Shown here: one piece after another, positions 48,830-56,508 of the stretch
How the letters are laid out: every line of letters starts with the position of its first letter
Numbering within the stretch: position 1 is the first letter of the stretch
Assembly (NCBI RefSeq): GCF_015352445.1
Contig: NZ_JADKPO010000028.1
Coordinates: 1 to 56,508, forward strand
Reading direction: 5' to 3'
Origin: Nocardioides agariphilus
GTDB lineage: Bacteria; Actinomycetota; Actinomycetes; Propionibacteriales; Nocardioidaceae
DNA length: 56,508 bases
The notes under the pieces: model-generated
What the model saw: only the letters and a program-made list of their open reading frames with translations
Told to the model about the DNA's origin: nothing
Databases searched by the model: none
Position numbers and translations under genes: made by a program

Positions 48830-49457
48830 CGGTCACCTCTCGCACGATCCACTCCAGCACCGACTCCACGACCACCTCCATGGCCTCCGCCTCGCTCACC
48901 CCACTGCGCTTGGGCGTGGCGAACCCGTGGTCAGCGGAGGGTACGACGGCCAGGTCGACGTCGCCGGGGAACTCGTCGGGTCGCCCGAAGGAGTCGTTCT
49001 CGCCCTGCACCACCAAGGTGGGCACTCCGGCGCCCAGCAGCTCGTCGAGGCGTGACTTCTCCGGTCGACCTGGCGGGTGCAAGGGGAAGGCCAGGGCCAG
49101 GCAACCGGTCGCGCCCAGTGCTGACGCGGTGCGGGCCGCCGACCGGGCTCCAGCGGAGCGGCCACCCACGACGAACGGGACGCGACCGCGCAGACTGCGC
49201 GCGGCGGTGCTGAAGCCGATGTCGAGGGTGGCGGGCGGGCTGGCGACCTTGCCGCCCTTGACCCGCCACGGCTGCTCGAACAGGTGCACATGGACGCCCT
49301 GGCGAGGCAGCGCTGCGGCCAAGGCCTCGAGGTCGCGGGTGTCGACGCCCCGGCCGGCACCGTGGCTGAGGAGCAGGCTCGCCACCGGACGGCGCGCGCG
49401 GTAGGAGTCGAGGCGCCCGTCACCGAAGGGCGTGGCGATGGTCTGCTGCACAGGCAC
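48819..49457 (-). CDS. Small alpha/beta hydrolase (KANL3/TEX30-like)
   Basis: A 212-residue hydrolase: ASLLLSHGAGRGVDTRDLEA, FEQPWRVKGGKVASPPATLD, elbow FVVGGRSAGARSAARTAS, then TLVVQGENDSFGRPDEF and PSADHGFATPKRSG with the His. Matches the 'alpha/beta-hydrolase family / TEX30' group, possibly a dienelactone-hydrolase relative. GTG start at 49457, two bases after the SRAP stop, with GCGGAG ahead. Confidence 0.82.
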   Translation of the reverse strand: MPVQQTIATPFGDGRLDSYRARRPVASLLLSHGAGRGVDTRDLEALAAALPRQGVHVHLFEQPWRVKGGKVASPPATLDIGFSTAARSLRGRVPFVVGGRSAGARSAARTASALGATGCLALAFPLHPPGRPEKSRLDELLGAGVPTLVVQGENDSFGRPDEFPGDVDLAVVPSADHGFATPKRSGVSEAEAMEVVVESVLEWIVREVTGNP

Positions 49458-49459
49458 GG

Positions 49460-50233
49460 CTACTCCGCCAACTCGGGAAGGTCCTCCAAGGGCAACGGCT
49501 CCATCAGCTCGGGGCCGTTGTTGCGGACGTTGCTCACCGCCTTGGAGACCGGATATGCCTCGAGGGCGCCCGGCGACGCGGGCACCAGCAGGGCGAGGAG
49601 GTCGTCCTTGTCCTTCTTGGTGGGGTCGAGCCAGGCGGCCCACCGGTCCTTCTCCACCATCAGCGGCATGCGGTCGTGGATGTGGCCCACGTCGTCCTCG
49701 GCGTCGGTGGTGATCACCGTGCAGGTCCAGCGGAAGCGGTCGGGGTCGTCGTCGGCCTTGTCGGGATCTCGCCAGATCTCGTAGAGCCCGGCCATCGCGA
49801 GGATGCCGTGATCCTTGGGGCGGATGAAGAACGGCTGCTTGAGCGGCTTGCCGGACTTGCCGAGCTGTTGGGTGGGGTACCACTCGTAGTAGCCGTCGGC
49901 GGGCAGCAGGCAGCGGCGCGAGGAGAATGCCCGCCTGAACGCAGGCTTCTCGGCCACCGTCTCCATGCGGGCGTTGATCATCCGGTTGCCGATCTTGGGA
50001 TCCTTGGCCCACGAGGGCACCAGCCCCCAGGTCAGCGCACGTAGCTGCCGCTCGGCGGGCACTCCCTGCTCCCCCTCCTCCTTGGAGGGTGGCCGCTCCA
50101 CCACGGCGTAGACCTCCTTGGTCGGCGCGACGTTGTAGTCGGGCTGGAGCACCGTGGGCACCCGGTTGTCGGCGACCTCGAACTCCTCGATGAGGTCCTC
50201 GGGCCTGCGGCTGGAGGCGTAGCGACCGCACAT
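49460..50233 (-). CDS. SRAP-domain abasic-site-processing protein (HMCES/YedK family)
   Basis: A 257-residue protein starting MCGRYASSRRPEDLIEEFEV. Cys2, exposed after Met removal, forms the thiazolidine link with abasic DNA. Further markers: YNVAPTKEVYAVV, WGLVPSWAKDPKIGNRMINA with the Asn-Ala-Arg box, RRCLLPADGYYEWYP and HDRMPLMVEKDRW with the catalytic His. The GTG two codons upstream is not used because Cys must be the second residue. It protects abasic sites in single-stranded DNA. In M. tuberculosis the orthologue (Rv3226c) lies beside aroA. Confidence 0.93.
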   Translation of the reverse strand: MCGRYASSRRPEDLIEEFEVADNRVPTVLQPDYNVAPTKEVYAVVERPPSKEEGEQGVPAERQLRALTWGLVPSWAKDPKIGNRMINARMETVAEKPAFRRAFSSRRCLLPADGYYEWYPTQQLGKSGKPLKQPFFIRPKDHGILAMAGLYEIWRDPDKADDDPDRFRWTCTVITTDAEDDVGHIHDRMPLMVEKDRWAAWLDPTKKDKDDLLALLVPASPGALEAYPVSKAVSNVRNNGPELMEPLPLEDLPELAE

Positions 50234-50311
50234 GCGCACAGGCTAGTGGCGACCACCGACCACCCCGTCGGGCGACGACCGGCCGTGATCGAGTGGTGTA
50301 GGAAAGACGAC

Positions 50312-50836
50312 ATGACGATCGTCCGGCTTGCGGCCCGGCCCCTCCTCGCCTCGATGTTCGTGGTGGGAGGACTCGACTCACTACGCAACGCCAGCCAGAA
50401 GGCCGACGCCGCCGAGCCCGTCGTCGACCGCCTCGTGCCGCTGCTGCGCAGGTACGTGCCGCAGCTCCCCGAGGACACCACGACTCTGGTCCGGCTCAAC
50501 GGGGCTGCCCAGATCGGCGCCGCGCTGATGCTGGCCACCGGCCGGATGCCACGCACCTCCAGCGCGCTGCTCGCCGCCACGCTCGTGCCGACGACCGCCG
50601 CCGGTCACCGGTTCTGGGAGGAGAAGGACCCACAGCGCAAGGCTCAGCAACGCGTCCACTTCTTCAAGAACGCCTCGATGCTCGGCGGCCTCCTTCTCGC
50701 CGCGGTCGACACCGAGGGCAAGCCCGGCGTTGCCTGGCGGGCGCGCAGGGCCGCGGCCGACGTACGCCGCGAGGCCAAGGTGCTGGCCAAGAGCGCCCGC
50801 CGAGAGGCCAGGCTGGCCCGCGCCCAGCTGACCTGA
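50312..50836 (+). CDS. DoxX-family membrane protein
   Basis: A 174-residue protein: TIVRLAARPLLASMFVVGGL, TTLVRLNGAAQIGAALMLAT, SALLAATLVPTTAAGHRFWE and HFFKNASMLGGLLLAAVDTE, four helices typical of DoxX, followed by a long basic Ala/Arg tail. Some DoxX proteins work with thiol or SOD partners in actinobacteria; no such gene adjoins here. ATG at 50312 with GGAAAG ahead. Confidence 0.87.
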   Translation: MTIVRLAARPLLASMFVVGGLDSLRNASQKADAAEPVVDRLVPLLRRYVPQLPEDTTTLVRLNGAAQIGAALMLATGRMPRTSSALLAATLVPTTAAGHRFWEEKDPQRKAQQRVHFFKNASMLGGLLLAAVDTEGKPGVAWRARRAAADVRREAKVLAKSARREARLARAQLT

Positions 50837-50940
50837 TCGCGTCGCGGTCCCGAGGTTCGACCCGCGCCTCCATGACCGGTCCTGCTTGAACAGTCAGTCA
50901 AACTCGTGCGAGGATGCGGCCCCTGACCACGGGAGGCCCG

Positions 50941-52074
50941 ATGAGCGAGAACCCTGAATCCGGTACCGCGATCAAGACCGCGTTCCACGACGTGACTGCC
51001 GCCCAGGGCGGGTCGCACTACGAGGAGGGCGGGTGGACCTGGCTCGAGGGGTTCGGCGACCTGGCCAAGGAGTACTCCGCCCTCCGCGACGACGTAGCCG
51101 TGTGGGACGTCTCGCCGCTCAACAAGTGGGAGTTCCGCGGGCCCGACGCCCTGAGGGCAGCCCAGCGAGGCTTCAGCAACGACGCGGTGGGGCTGGCCGT
51201 CGGGCAGGCACGCTACGGCGCGTTCCTCGACGCCGACGGGCTGATGGTCGATGACGGGACCGTGTTCAACACCGGTTCGGACGACCACTGCTGGGTGATG
51301 ACCAACGGAAGGGACCACGAGCAGTACTTCGGGGAGCTGGCGTCCGGCCTCGACGTCGAGTTCGAGTGGGTCACGCAGTCGATGCCGCACCTCGGGGTGA
51401 CGGGACCTCGCTCTCGCGAGGTGGTCTCGAAGCTGACTGACGAGGACCTGGAGGCGCTGAGGTACTTCAGGTTCATCCCCCGACCGGTCAAGGTCGCGGG
51501 TGTCGACGTGCACCTGTCCCGGACCGGTTACGGCGGCGAGCTCGGGTTCGAGCTGTTCCTGGTCGACCCGTCCGACGCCGAGACGCTCTGGAACGCGATC
51601 GTCGGCGCCGGAGTCACGCCGATCGGCACCGAGGCGATCGAGGTCGCCCGGATCGAGGCCGGACTGATCGTGACCTCCTATGAGTACGAGCCACACGAGC
51701 GCACGCCCTTCGACGTCGGCCTCGACCGGATGGTGCGGCTCGACCAGGGACTCGGCTTCACCGGCGAGGACGCGCTGCGTGCCGTGGCCGCCAACCCACC
51801 CCACCGCTTCGTCACGCTGCGCTACGAGGCCGACGAGCTCCCGGAGTACGGCGCCGTGGTCACCAAGGACGGCCAGGAGGTCGGCGTGCTCACCAGCCCG
51901 ACCGACAGCCCGAGGTTCGGCCAGATCGGGCTCGCCGTGATCGAGACGGGGCACGCGACGCTGGGCGGCACACTGGACGTGGCACTGGACGTGGCAGCGA
52001 GCGACGAGACCGTGCGTGCGACGGTCGACGTACTTCCGGTCTACGACACGGAGAAGAGGCGACCCCGTTCGTAA
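50941..52074 (+). CDS. GcvT-family aminomethyltransferase or demethylase
   Basis: A 377-residue GcvT-fold protein: [80 protein letters not shown] and [19 protein letters not shown]. The folate-binding fold is complete but no glycine-cleavage partners are near, so it is more likely a folate-dependent demethylase acting on a methylated small molecule (compare DmdA-like proteins). ATG at 50941. Confidence 0.82.
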   Translation: MSENPESGTAIKTAFHDVTAAQGGSHYEEGGWTWLEGFGDLAKEYSALRDDVAVWDVSPLNKWEFRGPDALRAAQRGFSNDAVGLAVGQARYGAFLDADGLMVDDGTVFNTGSDDHCWVMTNGRDHEQYFGELASGLDVEFEWVTQSMPHLGVTGPRSREVVSKLTDEDLEALRYFRFIPRPVKVAGVDVHLSRTGYGGELGFELFLVDPSDAETLWNAIVGAGVTPIGTEAIEVARIEAGLIVTSYEYEPHERTPFDVGLDRMVRLDQGLGFTGEDALRAVAANPPHRFVTLRYEADELPEYGAVVTKDGQEVGVLTSPTDSPRFGQIGLAVIETGHATLGGTLDVALDVAASDETVRATVDVLPVYDTEKRRPRS

Positions 52075-52091
52075 CGTCTAGGCTGCGCCGC

Positions 52092-53375
52092 GTGACCGTG
52101 AGCACCTACGAGGACCCGTGGCCCGCACCACGCGCGCGGGGCCCGGTCGAGGTCACCACCGAGCTTCCAGGCAGCAAGTCGCTGACCAACCGGGCGCTCG
52201 TGCTCGCCGCACTCGCTGACGGCCCCAGCGTCGTACGCCGTGCCCTGAAGTCGCGTGACACCGTCTTGATGGCGCAGGGTCTCGACGCAATGGGTGCCGA
52301 CGTCGACTACTCCGGGGACGACTGGTCGGTGGCACCGGGACGGTTCGACAGCGACGCGACGATCGACTGCGGCCTTGCCGGCACCGTGCTGCGCTTCCTG
52401 CCTCCGGTCGCTGCGCTGTCCAGCGGGGCGGTCTCCTTCGACGGCGACCCCCACATGCGCAAACGTCCCGTCGGCGAAGTACTGACGGCGCTGCGCGGCG
52501 TCGGCGCGACCGTCGACGACGAGGGCCGCGGCGCGCTGCCGTTCGTGATCCGCGGGCACGGATCGGTCACCGGCGGGCAGGTCGTGATCGACGCCTCCGC
52601 CTCCTCGCAGTTCGTGTCGGCGCTCCTGCTCGCGGGCTCCCGCTACGACCACGGCATCGACGTGCTGCACGACGGCAAGCCCGTGCCGTCCCTGCCACAC
52701 ATCGACATGACGGTGGCGATGCTGCGTCGCCACGGGGTCGACGTCGACGATGCGGAGCCCAACCGCTGGCAGGTGGCCCCCGGCCCGATCAAGGCCCTCG
52801 ACACGGAGATCGAGCCGGACCTGTCCAACGCGGCGCCTTTCCTCGCGCTGGCTGCCACCACCGGTGGGACCGTCAGGGTGCCGGCCTGGCCGCACGAGAC
52901 GACCCAGCCCGGCGATGCGCTGCGGGACCTGCTCACGCGGATGGGCTGCGAGGTCACGCTCGATGACGACGGGCTGACGGCGCGCGGCCGCGAGCGACTC
53001 GAGGGCATCGACGCCGACCTGCACGACGTGGGAGAGCTGACCCCCGTCATCGCAGCCCTGTGCGCACTGGCCGAGTCGCCTTCGGTCCTGCGCGGCATCG
53101 CGCACATCCGCGGTCACGAGACCGACCGGCTCGCAGCCCTGACCCGTGAGCTCGGTGGCCTGGGTGCTCACGTCACCGAGACCGAGGACGGCCTCACCTT
53201 CCGGCCCGCGACGCTGCACGGAGGCCTGTTCCACACCTACGCCGACCACCGGATGGCACATGCCGGCGTCGTGGTCGGCTCGGTCGTCGACGGCGTGCTG
53301 GTCGAGAACGTCGGCACGACCTGGAAGACCTACCCGGGCTTCCCCACCTACTGGTCCCATTTGCTGGGTCGCTGA
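52092..53375 (+). CDS. aroA: 3-phosphoshikimate 1-carboxyvinyltransferase (EPSP synthase)
   Basis: A 427-residue enzyme for the sixth step of the shikimate pathway. [65 protein letters not shown]-like [15 protein letters not shown] and [20 protein letters not shown] are all present. GTG at 52092. The stop overlaps the rsgA ATG (TGATG). Confidence 0.95.
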   Translation: MTVSTYEDPWPAPRARGPVEVTTELPGSKSLTNRALVLAALADGPSVVRRALKSRDTVLMAQGLDAMGADVDYSGDDWSVAPGRFDSDATIDCGLAGTVLRFLPPVAALSSGAVSFDGDPHMRKRPVGEVLTALRGVGATVDDEGRGALPFVIRGHGSVTGGQVVIDASASSQFVSALLLAGSRYDHGIDVLHDGKPVPSLPHIDMTVAMLRRHGVDVDDAEPNRWQVAPGPIKALDTEIEPDLSNAAPFLALAATTGGTVRVPAWPHETTQPGDALRDLLTRMGCEVTLDDDGLTARGRERLEGIDADLHDVGELTPVIAALCALAESPSVLRGIAHIRGHETDRLAALTRELGGLGAHVTETEDGLTFRPATLHGGLFHTYADHRMAHAGVVVGSVVDGVLVENVGTTWKTYPGFPTYWSHLLGR

Positions 53376-54382
53376 TGCCCCCCGGTCAGCGCCGTTACGG
53401 CGAGCACGACCAGGAGCACTACGACCGCCCCCGGCGCCACACCCGACCACGCACCAAGGAGCGGCCGTCGTACGACGACGCTCACGACGGTCTCGTACTC
53501 ACGGTCGACCGGGGCCGCTACGGAGTGGTCGTGGAGGGCGTGGCGGTCACGGCGATGAAGGCGCGCCCCCTGGGGCGCAAGGCTGTGGTCGTGGGCGACC
53601 GGGTTCGCGTGGTCGGCGACGTGTCCGGCGACGTGGGCTCCTTGGCCCGCATCGTGGAGGTCTCCGATCGCTCGACGGTCCTGCGCCGGAGCGCAGACGA
53701 CGACGACGCCGTCGAGCGGGTGATCGTGGCCAACGCCGACCAGCTGGTCATCGTCAGCGCCCTGGCCGATCCCGAGCCCCGACCACGGCTGATCGACCGC
53801 GCCCTCGTGGCGGCCTACGACGCCGGGATGAAGCCACTGCTGTGCCTGACGAAGTCGGACCTGGCCGATCCCGAGACACTGCTCGTCACCTACCGGCCAC
53901 TCGGTGTGCCGTGGGTGGTCACCCACAAGGGCGGCGACCTCAGCGACCTCCTCGCGAGGCTGCAGGACCGCACCAGCGTCCTGATCGGCCACAGCGGAGT
54001 CGGCAAGTCCACGCTGGTCAACGCCCTGGTGCCCGACGCCGACCGGGAGATCGGCCATGTCAATGCCGTCACCGGCCGCGGGCGACACACCTCGACCTCG
54101 GCGATCATGCTGCCGCTTCCTCATCGGGGCGAGGTCACCGGCTGGATCATCGACACGCCAGGGATTCGGTCCTTCGGGCTGGCGCACGTGCAGCCCGAGC
54201 ACCTGATCGAGGCTTTCCCCGACCTCGACGAGATGACCGAGGACTGTCCTCGCGGCTGCACGCACGGCGCGGACGAGCCGGAGTGCGGGCTCGACGAGGC
54301 GGTCGAGCGCGGCGAGGCGGACCTCGCCCGCGTCGAGTCGTTCCGGCGACTACTCGCTGCGCGGTCGGAGCCGGCGTACTAG
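53375..54382 (+). CDS. rsgA: Ribosome small-subunit-dependent GTPase
   Basis: A 335-residue circularly permuted GTPase: N-terminal OB domain, then CLTKSDL (G4) ahead of GHSGVGKSTLVNAL (G1, about 204) and DTPGIRSFGL (G3), and the zinc motif CPRGCTHGADEPEC. RsgA helps mature the 30S subunit. Translationally coupled to aroA, as in mycobacteria. Confidence 0.94.
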   Translation: MPPGQRRYGEHDQEHYDRPRRHTRPRTKERPSYDDAHDGLVLTVDRGRYGVVVEGVAVTAMKARPLGRKAVVVGDRVRVVGDVSGDVGSLARIVEVSDRSTVLRRSADDDDAVERVIVANADQLVIVSALADPEPRPRLIDRALVAAYDAGMKPLLCLTKSDLADPETLLVTYRPLGVPWVVTHKGGDLSDLLARLQDRTSVLIGHSGVGKSTLVNALVPDADREIGHVNAVTGRGRHTSTSAIMLPLPHRGEVTGWIIDTPGIRSFGLAHVQPEHLIEAFPDLDEMTEDCPRGCTHGADEPECGLDEAVERGEADLARVESFRRLLAARSEPAY

Positions 54383-54459
54383 TGCCCCGCTTGGGAAGTC
54401 TCGCGCTGCACGCACGCTCGGCACCCCAAGCCTCACCACACTCCCTCGCGGGGCACTAG
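54379..54459. terminator. Two-way terminator containing both stop codons
   Basis: CTAGTGCCCCGC (54379-54390) and GCGGGGCACTAG (54448-54459) are perfect complements. Inside, CTTGGG (54391-54396) pairs with CCCAAG (54425-54430). The TAG of rsgA and the TAG of the leftward DUF2231 gene each lie in one arm. Confidence 0.75.
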
Positions 54460-54905
54460 CTCCAGGCCGAGCGCGCTCCGGCGTCGCCGGTCAGCACCAC
54501 CCATACCAAGGTCGCGACGGCCGACACCGCCATCAGCCCGGTCAGCACGGTGCGAGCGGTGCCTGGCTTGGCGTGGTAGGCGTAGGTCGTCGCGACGGTG
54601 ACGATGCCGAAGGCAGAGACGATCCAGCGCAGCGTCTTGGCGTAGCTCTCATGGGTCCGGATGTTGTCGCGCAGCTGGCCAGAGGCGTTGGCGAACCGGT
54701 CGCTGCCGAAGAAGTTCACGCCCGTGACGTAGGCCGCCCAGATCGACGCGACGGCGATGACGGTCAGCACGAGCACGGGCCATCTCAGCAGGTCGCGGTG
54801 GCGGGGCAGGCCCGCGTAGGCCAGTGCGCCGAGCGCCGCCAGGGGTCCGAACACGACGGCCGCGTGAATGATCAGCACGTGGGCGGGTAGGCCGGCGATG
54901 TTCAT
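54456..54905 (-). CDS. DUF2231 membrane protein
   Basis: A 149-residue protein with four hydrophobic helices. [20 protein letters not shown] is the family N-terminus with the conserved His residues, proposed heme or metal ligands; then [40 protein letters not shown] and [19 protein letters not shown]. Such proteins are often called 'DUF2231' heme-related membrane proteins. ATG at 54905; the TAG lies in the terminator arm. Confidence 0.85.
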   Translation of the reverse strand: MNIAGLPAHVLIIHAAVVFGPLAALGALAYAGLPRHRDLLRWPVLVLTVIAVASIWAAYVTGVNFFGSDRFANASGQLRDNIRTHESYAKTLRWIVSAFGIVTVATTYAYHAKPGTARTVLTGLMAVSAVATLVWVVLTGDAGARSAWS

Positions 54906-55002
54906 GGGCGGAACCTCTCGAGGGATCCGGTCGATGGATTTGGCACACTTCCCCCTACGAATGGACAGGGCGGACGGTTCACGGCCGGATAGGTTGGAGA
55001 CC

Positions 55003-55896
55003 ATGCCGATCTCCGGTCGATCAGCCGGGCCAGCGGGCTCCGTCGACTACACCGACGACCTGCGCCTGGCCCATTTGCTGGCCGATGACGCCGACTCGAT
55101 CACCGAGAGCCGCTTCAAGGCGCTCGACCTCCACGTGATGAGCAAGCCGGACCTGACCCCGGTCACCGACGCCGACCAGGCCGTCGAGGAGGCTATCCGG
55201 CGCACTCTCTCGCGCGTCCGCTCGCGCGATGCCGTGCTCGGCGAGGAGCAGGGCTCGACCGGACACAGCCAGCGCCGGTGGATCGTCGATCCCATCGACG
55301 GGACCAAGAACTTCGTGCGGGGCGTCCCCGTCTGGGCCACGCTGATCGCGCTGGTGGTCGACGGCGAGGTCGTACTCGGCGTGGTCTCGGCACCCGCGCT
55401 GCAGCGGCGGTGGTGGGCCTCCAAGGGTGCGGGGGCCTGGACCGGCCGATCGTTGCTGAAGGCCACCCGCTGCACCGTGTCCGACGTGCGGCGTCTGGAG
55501 GATGCGTCGATGTCCTACTCGTCGCTGCACGGATGGGACGAGCGCGACCGGCTGCAGGACTTCCTCTCCCTGATGCGTCGCTGCTGGCGCACCCGCGCCT
55601 ACAGCGACTTCTGGTCCTACATGCTGCTGGCCGAGGGCGCCGTCGACATCGCCGCCGAACCTGAGCTGCAGCTCTACGACATGGCCGCCCTCGACGTGAT
55701 CGTGCGCGAGGCGGGTGGCAAGTTCTCCTCCCTCGACGGCACCGAGGGTCCGTGGGGCGGCAACGCGCTGGCGACCAACGGCCACCTGCACGAGGCGGTC
55801 CTCGCCTTCCTCGGGTCGTTGCCCGACGACCACGAGGACCCCGAGTTCCCTCGTCAAGGCCCCGGCTCGGTCCACGAGCTGCGCCCTCGCGAGTGA
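55003..55896 (+). CDS. hisN: Inositol-monophosphatase-family histidinol-phosphatase
   Basis: A 297-residue protein. VLGEEQG and [20 protein letters not shown] carry the metal-binding Glu and Asp residues, and [20 protein letters not shown] the last conserved box. Actinobacterial members of this branch are histidinol-phosphate phosphatases (HisN). ATG at 55003 with GTTGGAGACC ahead. Other IMPase functions are possible. Confidence 0.85.
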   Translation: MPISGRSAGPAGSVDYTDDLRLAHLLADDADSITESRFKALDLHVMSKPDLTPVTDADQAVEEAIRRTLSRVRSRDAVLGEEQGSTGHSQRRWIVDPIDGTKNFVRGVPVWATLIALVVDGEVVLGVVSAPALQRRWWASKGAGAWTGRSLLKATRCTVSDVRRLEDASMSYSSLHGWDERDRLQDFLSLMRRCWRTRAYSDFWSYMLLAEGAVDIAAEPELQLYDMAALDVIVREAGGKFSSLDGTEGPWGGNALATNGHLHEAVLAFLGSLPDDHEDPEFPRQGPGSVHELRPRE

Positions 55897-55981
55897 TGCT
55901 CTCGACTCGCGTCCCGCGGCGCGACTACGGTGGAATGCCAACCGAAGAGTAGTTCCCCTGCCACCGAGGAGGCCCACGCCC

Positions 55982-56413
55982 ATGCGGATCAGCGACGTGA
56001 TCGGCGGCAAGCCCAGCAAGGACGTCATCACGATCTCGCCGGACGCGAAGGTGCGTGACCTGATCCGGCTGCTCGCCGAGCACAACGTTGGAGCGCTGGT
56101 GGTCAGCGGCGACGGATCCACGGTTGACGGAATCGTCAGCGAGCGCGACGTCGTGCGTCACCTGCTCGACTCCGACGACATCCTCGAGGGCGCGGTCTCG
56201 GCGATCATGACGGCCGAGGTCGCCACCGCGGAGCCCGCCACCACGCTCGAGGCGATGCGAGCCCTGATGACCGAGCGCCGGATCCGGCACGTGCCCGTCG
56301 TCGCCGACGGCCGACTGGTCGGGATCATCTCGATCGGCGACGTCGTCAAGGCCGCCATGGACCAGCTGACGTTCGAGCGCGACCAGCTCGACCACTACGT
56401 CCAGGGCGGCTAG
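55982..56413 (+). CDS. CBS-domain protein
   Basis: A 143-residue protein of two CBS domains: VITISPDAKVRDLIRLLAEH, NVGALVVSGDGSTVDGIVSE, RDVVRHLLDSD; then MTAEVATAEPATTLEAMRAL, RRIRHVPVVADGRLVGIISI, GDVVKAAMDQL. Pairs of CBS domains bind adenosyl nucleotides such as AMP, ATP or SAM. GAGGAGG lies 10 bases before the ATG. Confidence 0.9.
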   Translation: MRISDVIGGKPSKDVITISPDAKVRDLIRLLAEHNVGALVVSGDGSTVDGIVSERDVVRHLLDSDDILEGAVSAIMTAEVATAEPATTLEAMRALMTERRIRHVPVVADGRLVGIISIGDVVKAAMDQLTFERDQLDHYVQGG

Positions 56414-56508
56414 ACGGTATGAGGTGACCCGGTCGCTGTGACGGGGTTGCGGGTCGGGGCCTCTCTCACAAATGGTCGTGGGTTACCGAGTAGGGGCTGC
56501 CTGCTCGG
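56414..56508. other. Terminal 95 bases
   Basis: No gene is seen. The sequence GTGACCCGGTCGCTGTGACGG and a Gly-rich part probably belong to the promoter of a gene beyond the window. Confidence 0.3.

Overview
The window is about 56.5 kb of very GC-rich chromosomal DNA from an actinobacterium. The best fit is the Nocardioidaceae, for example a Nocardioides-like species; this is inferred from gene content and repeat style, not from a search. Supporting markers are WhiB1, the SigR/RsrA redox sigma pair, a nickel SOD with its maturation peptidase, a single-chain Kgd-type 2-oxoglutarate dehydrogenase, DUF6104, the 24-residue ribosomal protein bL37, and many GTG starts with 4-nt gene overlaps.

Layout. 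1-11.7 kb: a membrane protein cut by the window edge, a BTAD/AAA regulator, a palindromic-repeat block, an MMPL transporter, small membrane proteins and lipoproteins, a molybdopterin oxidoreductase with its flavin reductase, an F420-type LLM enzyme and a TfoX-like protein. 11.8-26.8 kb: an accessory lipid-oxidation region. It holds a GMC oxidase coupled to a membrane metallophosphoesterase. Divergent to these is an alpha/beta hydrolase that shares an accessory domain with the oxidase, followed by a nitroreductase-like protein. Two cassettes of a secreted protein plus an overlapping tiny membrane protein come next, one of them frameshifted. The region ends in a tightly coupled five-gene operon: COX/alpha-dioxygenase-like heme enzyme, NTF2-like protein, atypical P450 and two alpha/beta hydrolases. 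26.9-37 kb: UBP zinc finger, LCP protein, lipoprotein, kgd, DUF6104, two oxidoreductases, malic enzyme, sodX/sodN. 37-42 kb: secreted protein, LysR/LysE pair, an anti-sigma/SigB-SigF-type sigma pair, SDR with a 3' minisatellite. 42-56.5 kb: a conserved actinobacterial backbone (whiB1, pdtaS, sigR/rsrA, SRAP, aroA, rsgA, hisN) with interspersed metabolic genes.

How the genes may work together. The operon at 26.8-21.4 kb looks like the split-gene equivalent of a fatty-acid dioxygenase plus hydroperoxide-processing P450, that is, an oxylipin-type pathway. The heme enzyme has the distal His, Tyr and proximal His of the COX/alpha-DOX class. The P450 lacks the usual I-helix acid/alcohol pair, as peroxide-using or hydroperoxide-rearranging P450s do. 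The neighbouring GMC oxidase, Cys-nucleophile hydrolase and flavoprotein could act on related lipid or sterol substrates.

A second theme is a family of palindromic elements (arms GGTTGAGGAGG and GTCTCGAAACC, core GCGCTAGCGC or TTGCTGCGCAA). They lie between genes and also in frame inside three proteins, in each case in an interdomain linker. Both themes are developed in the findings. No tRNA, rRNA, CRISPR array, insertion sequence or prophage was seen.
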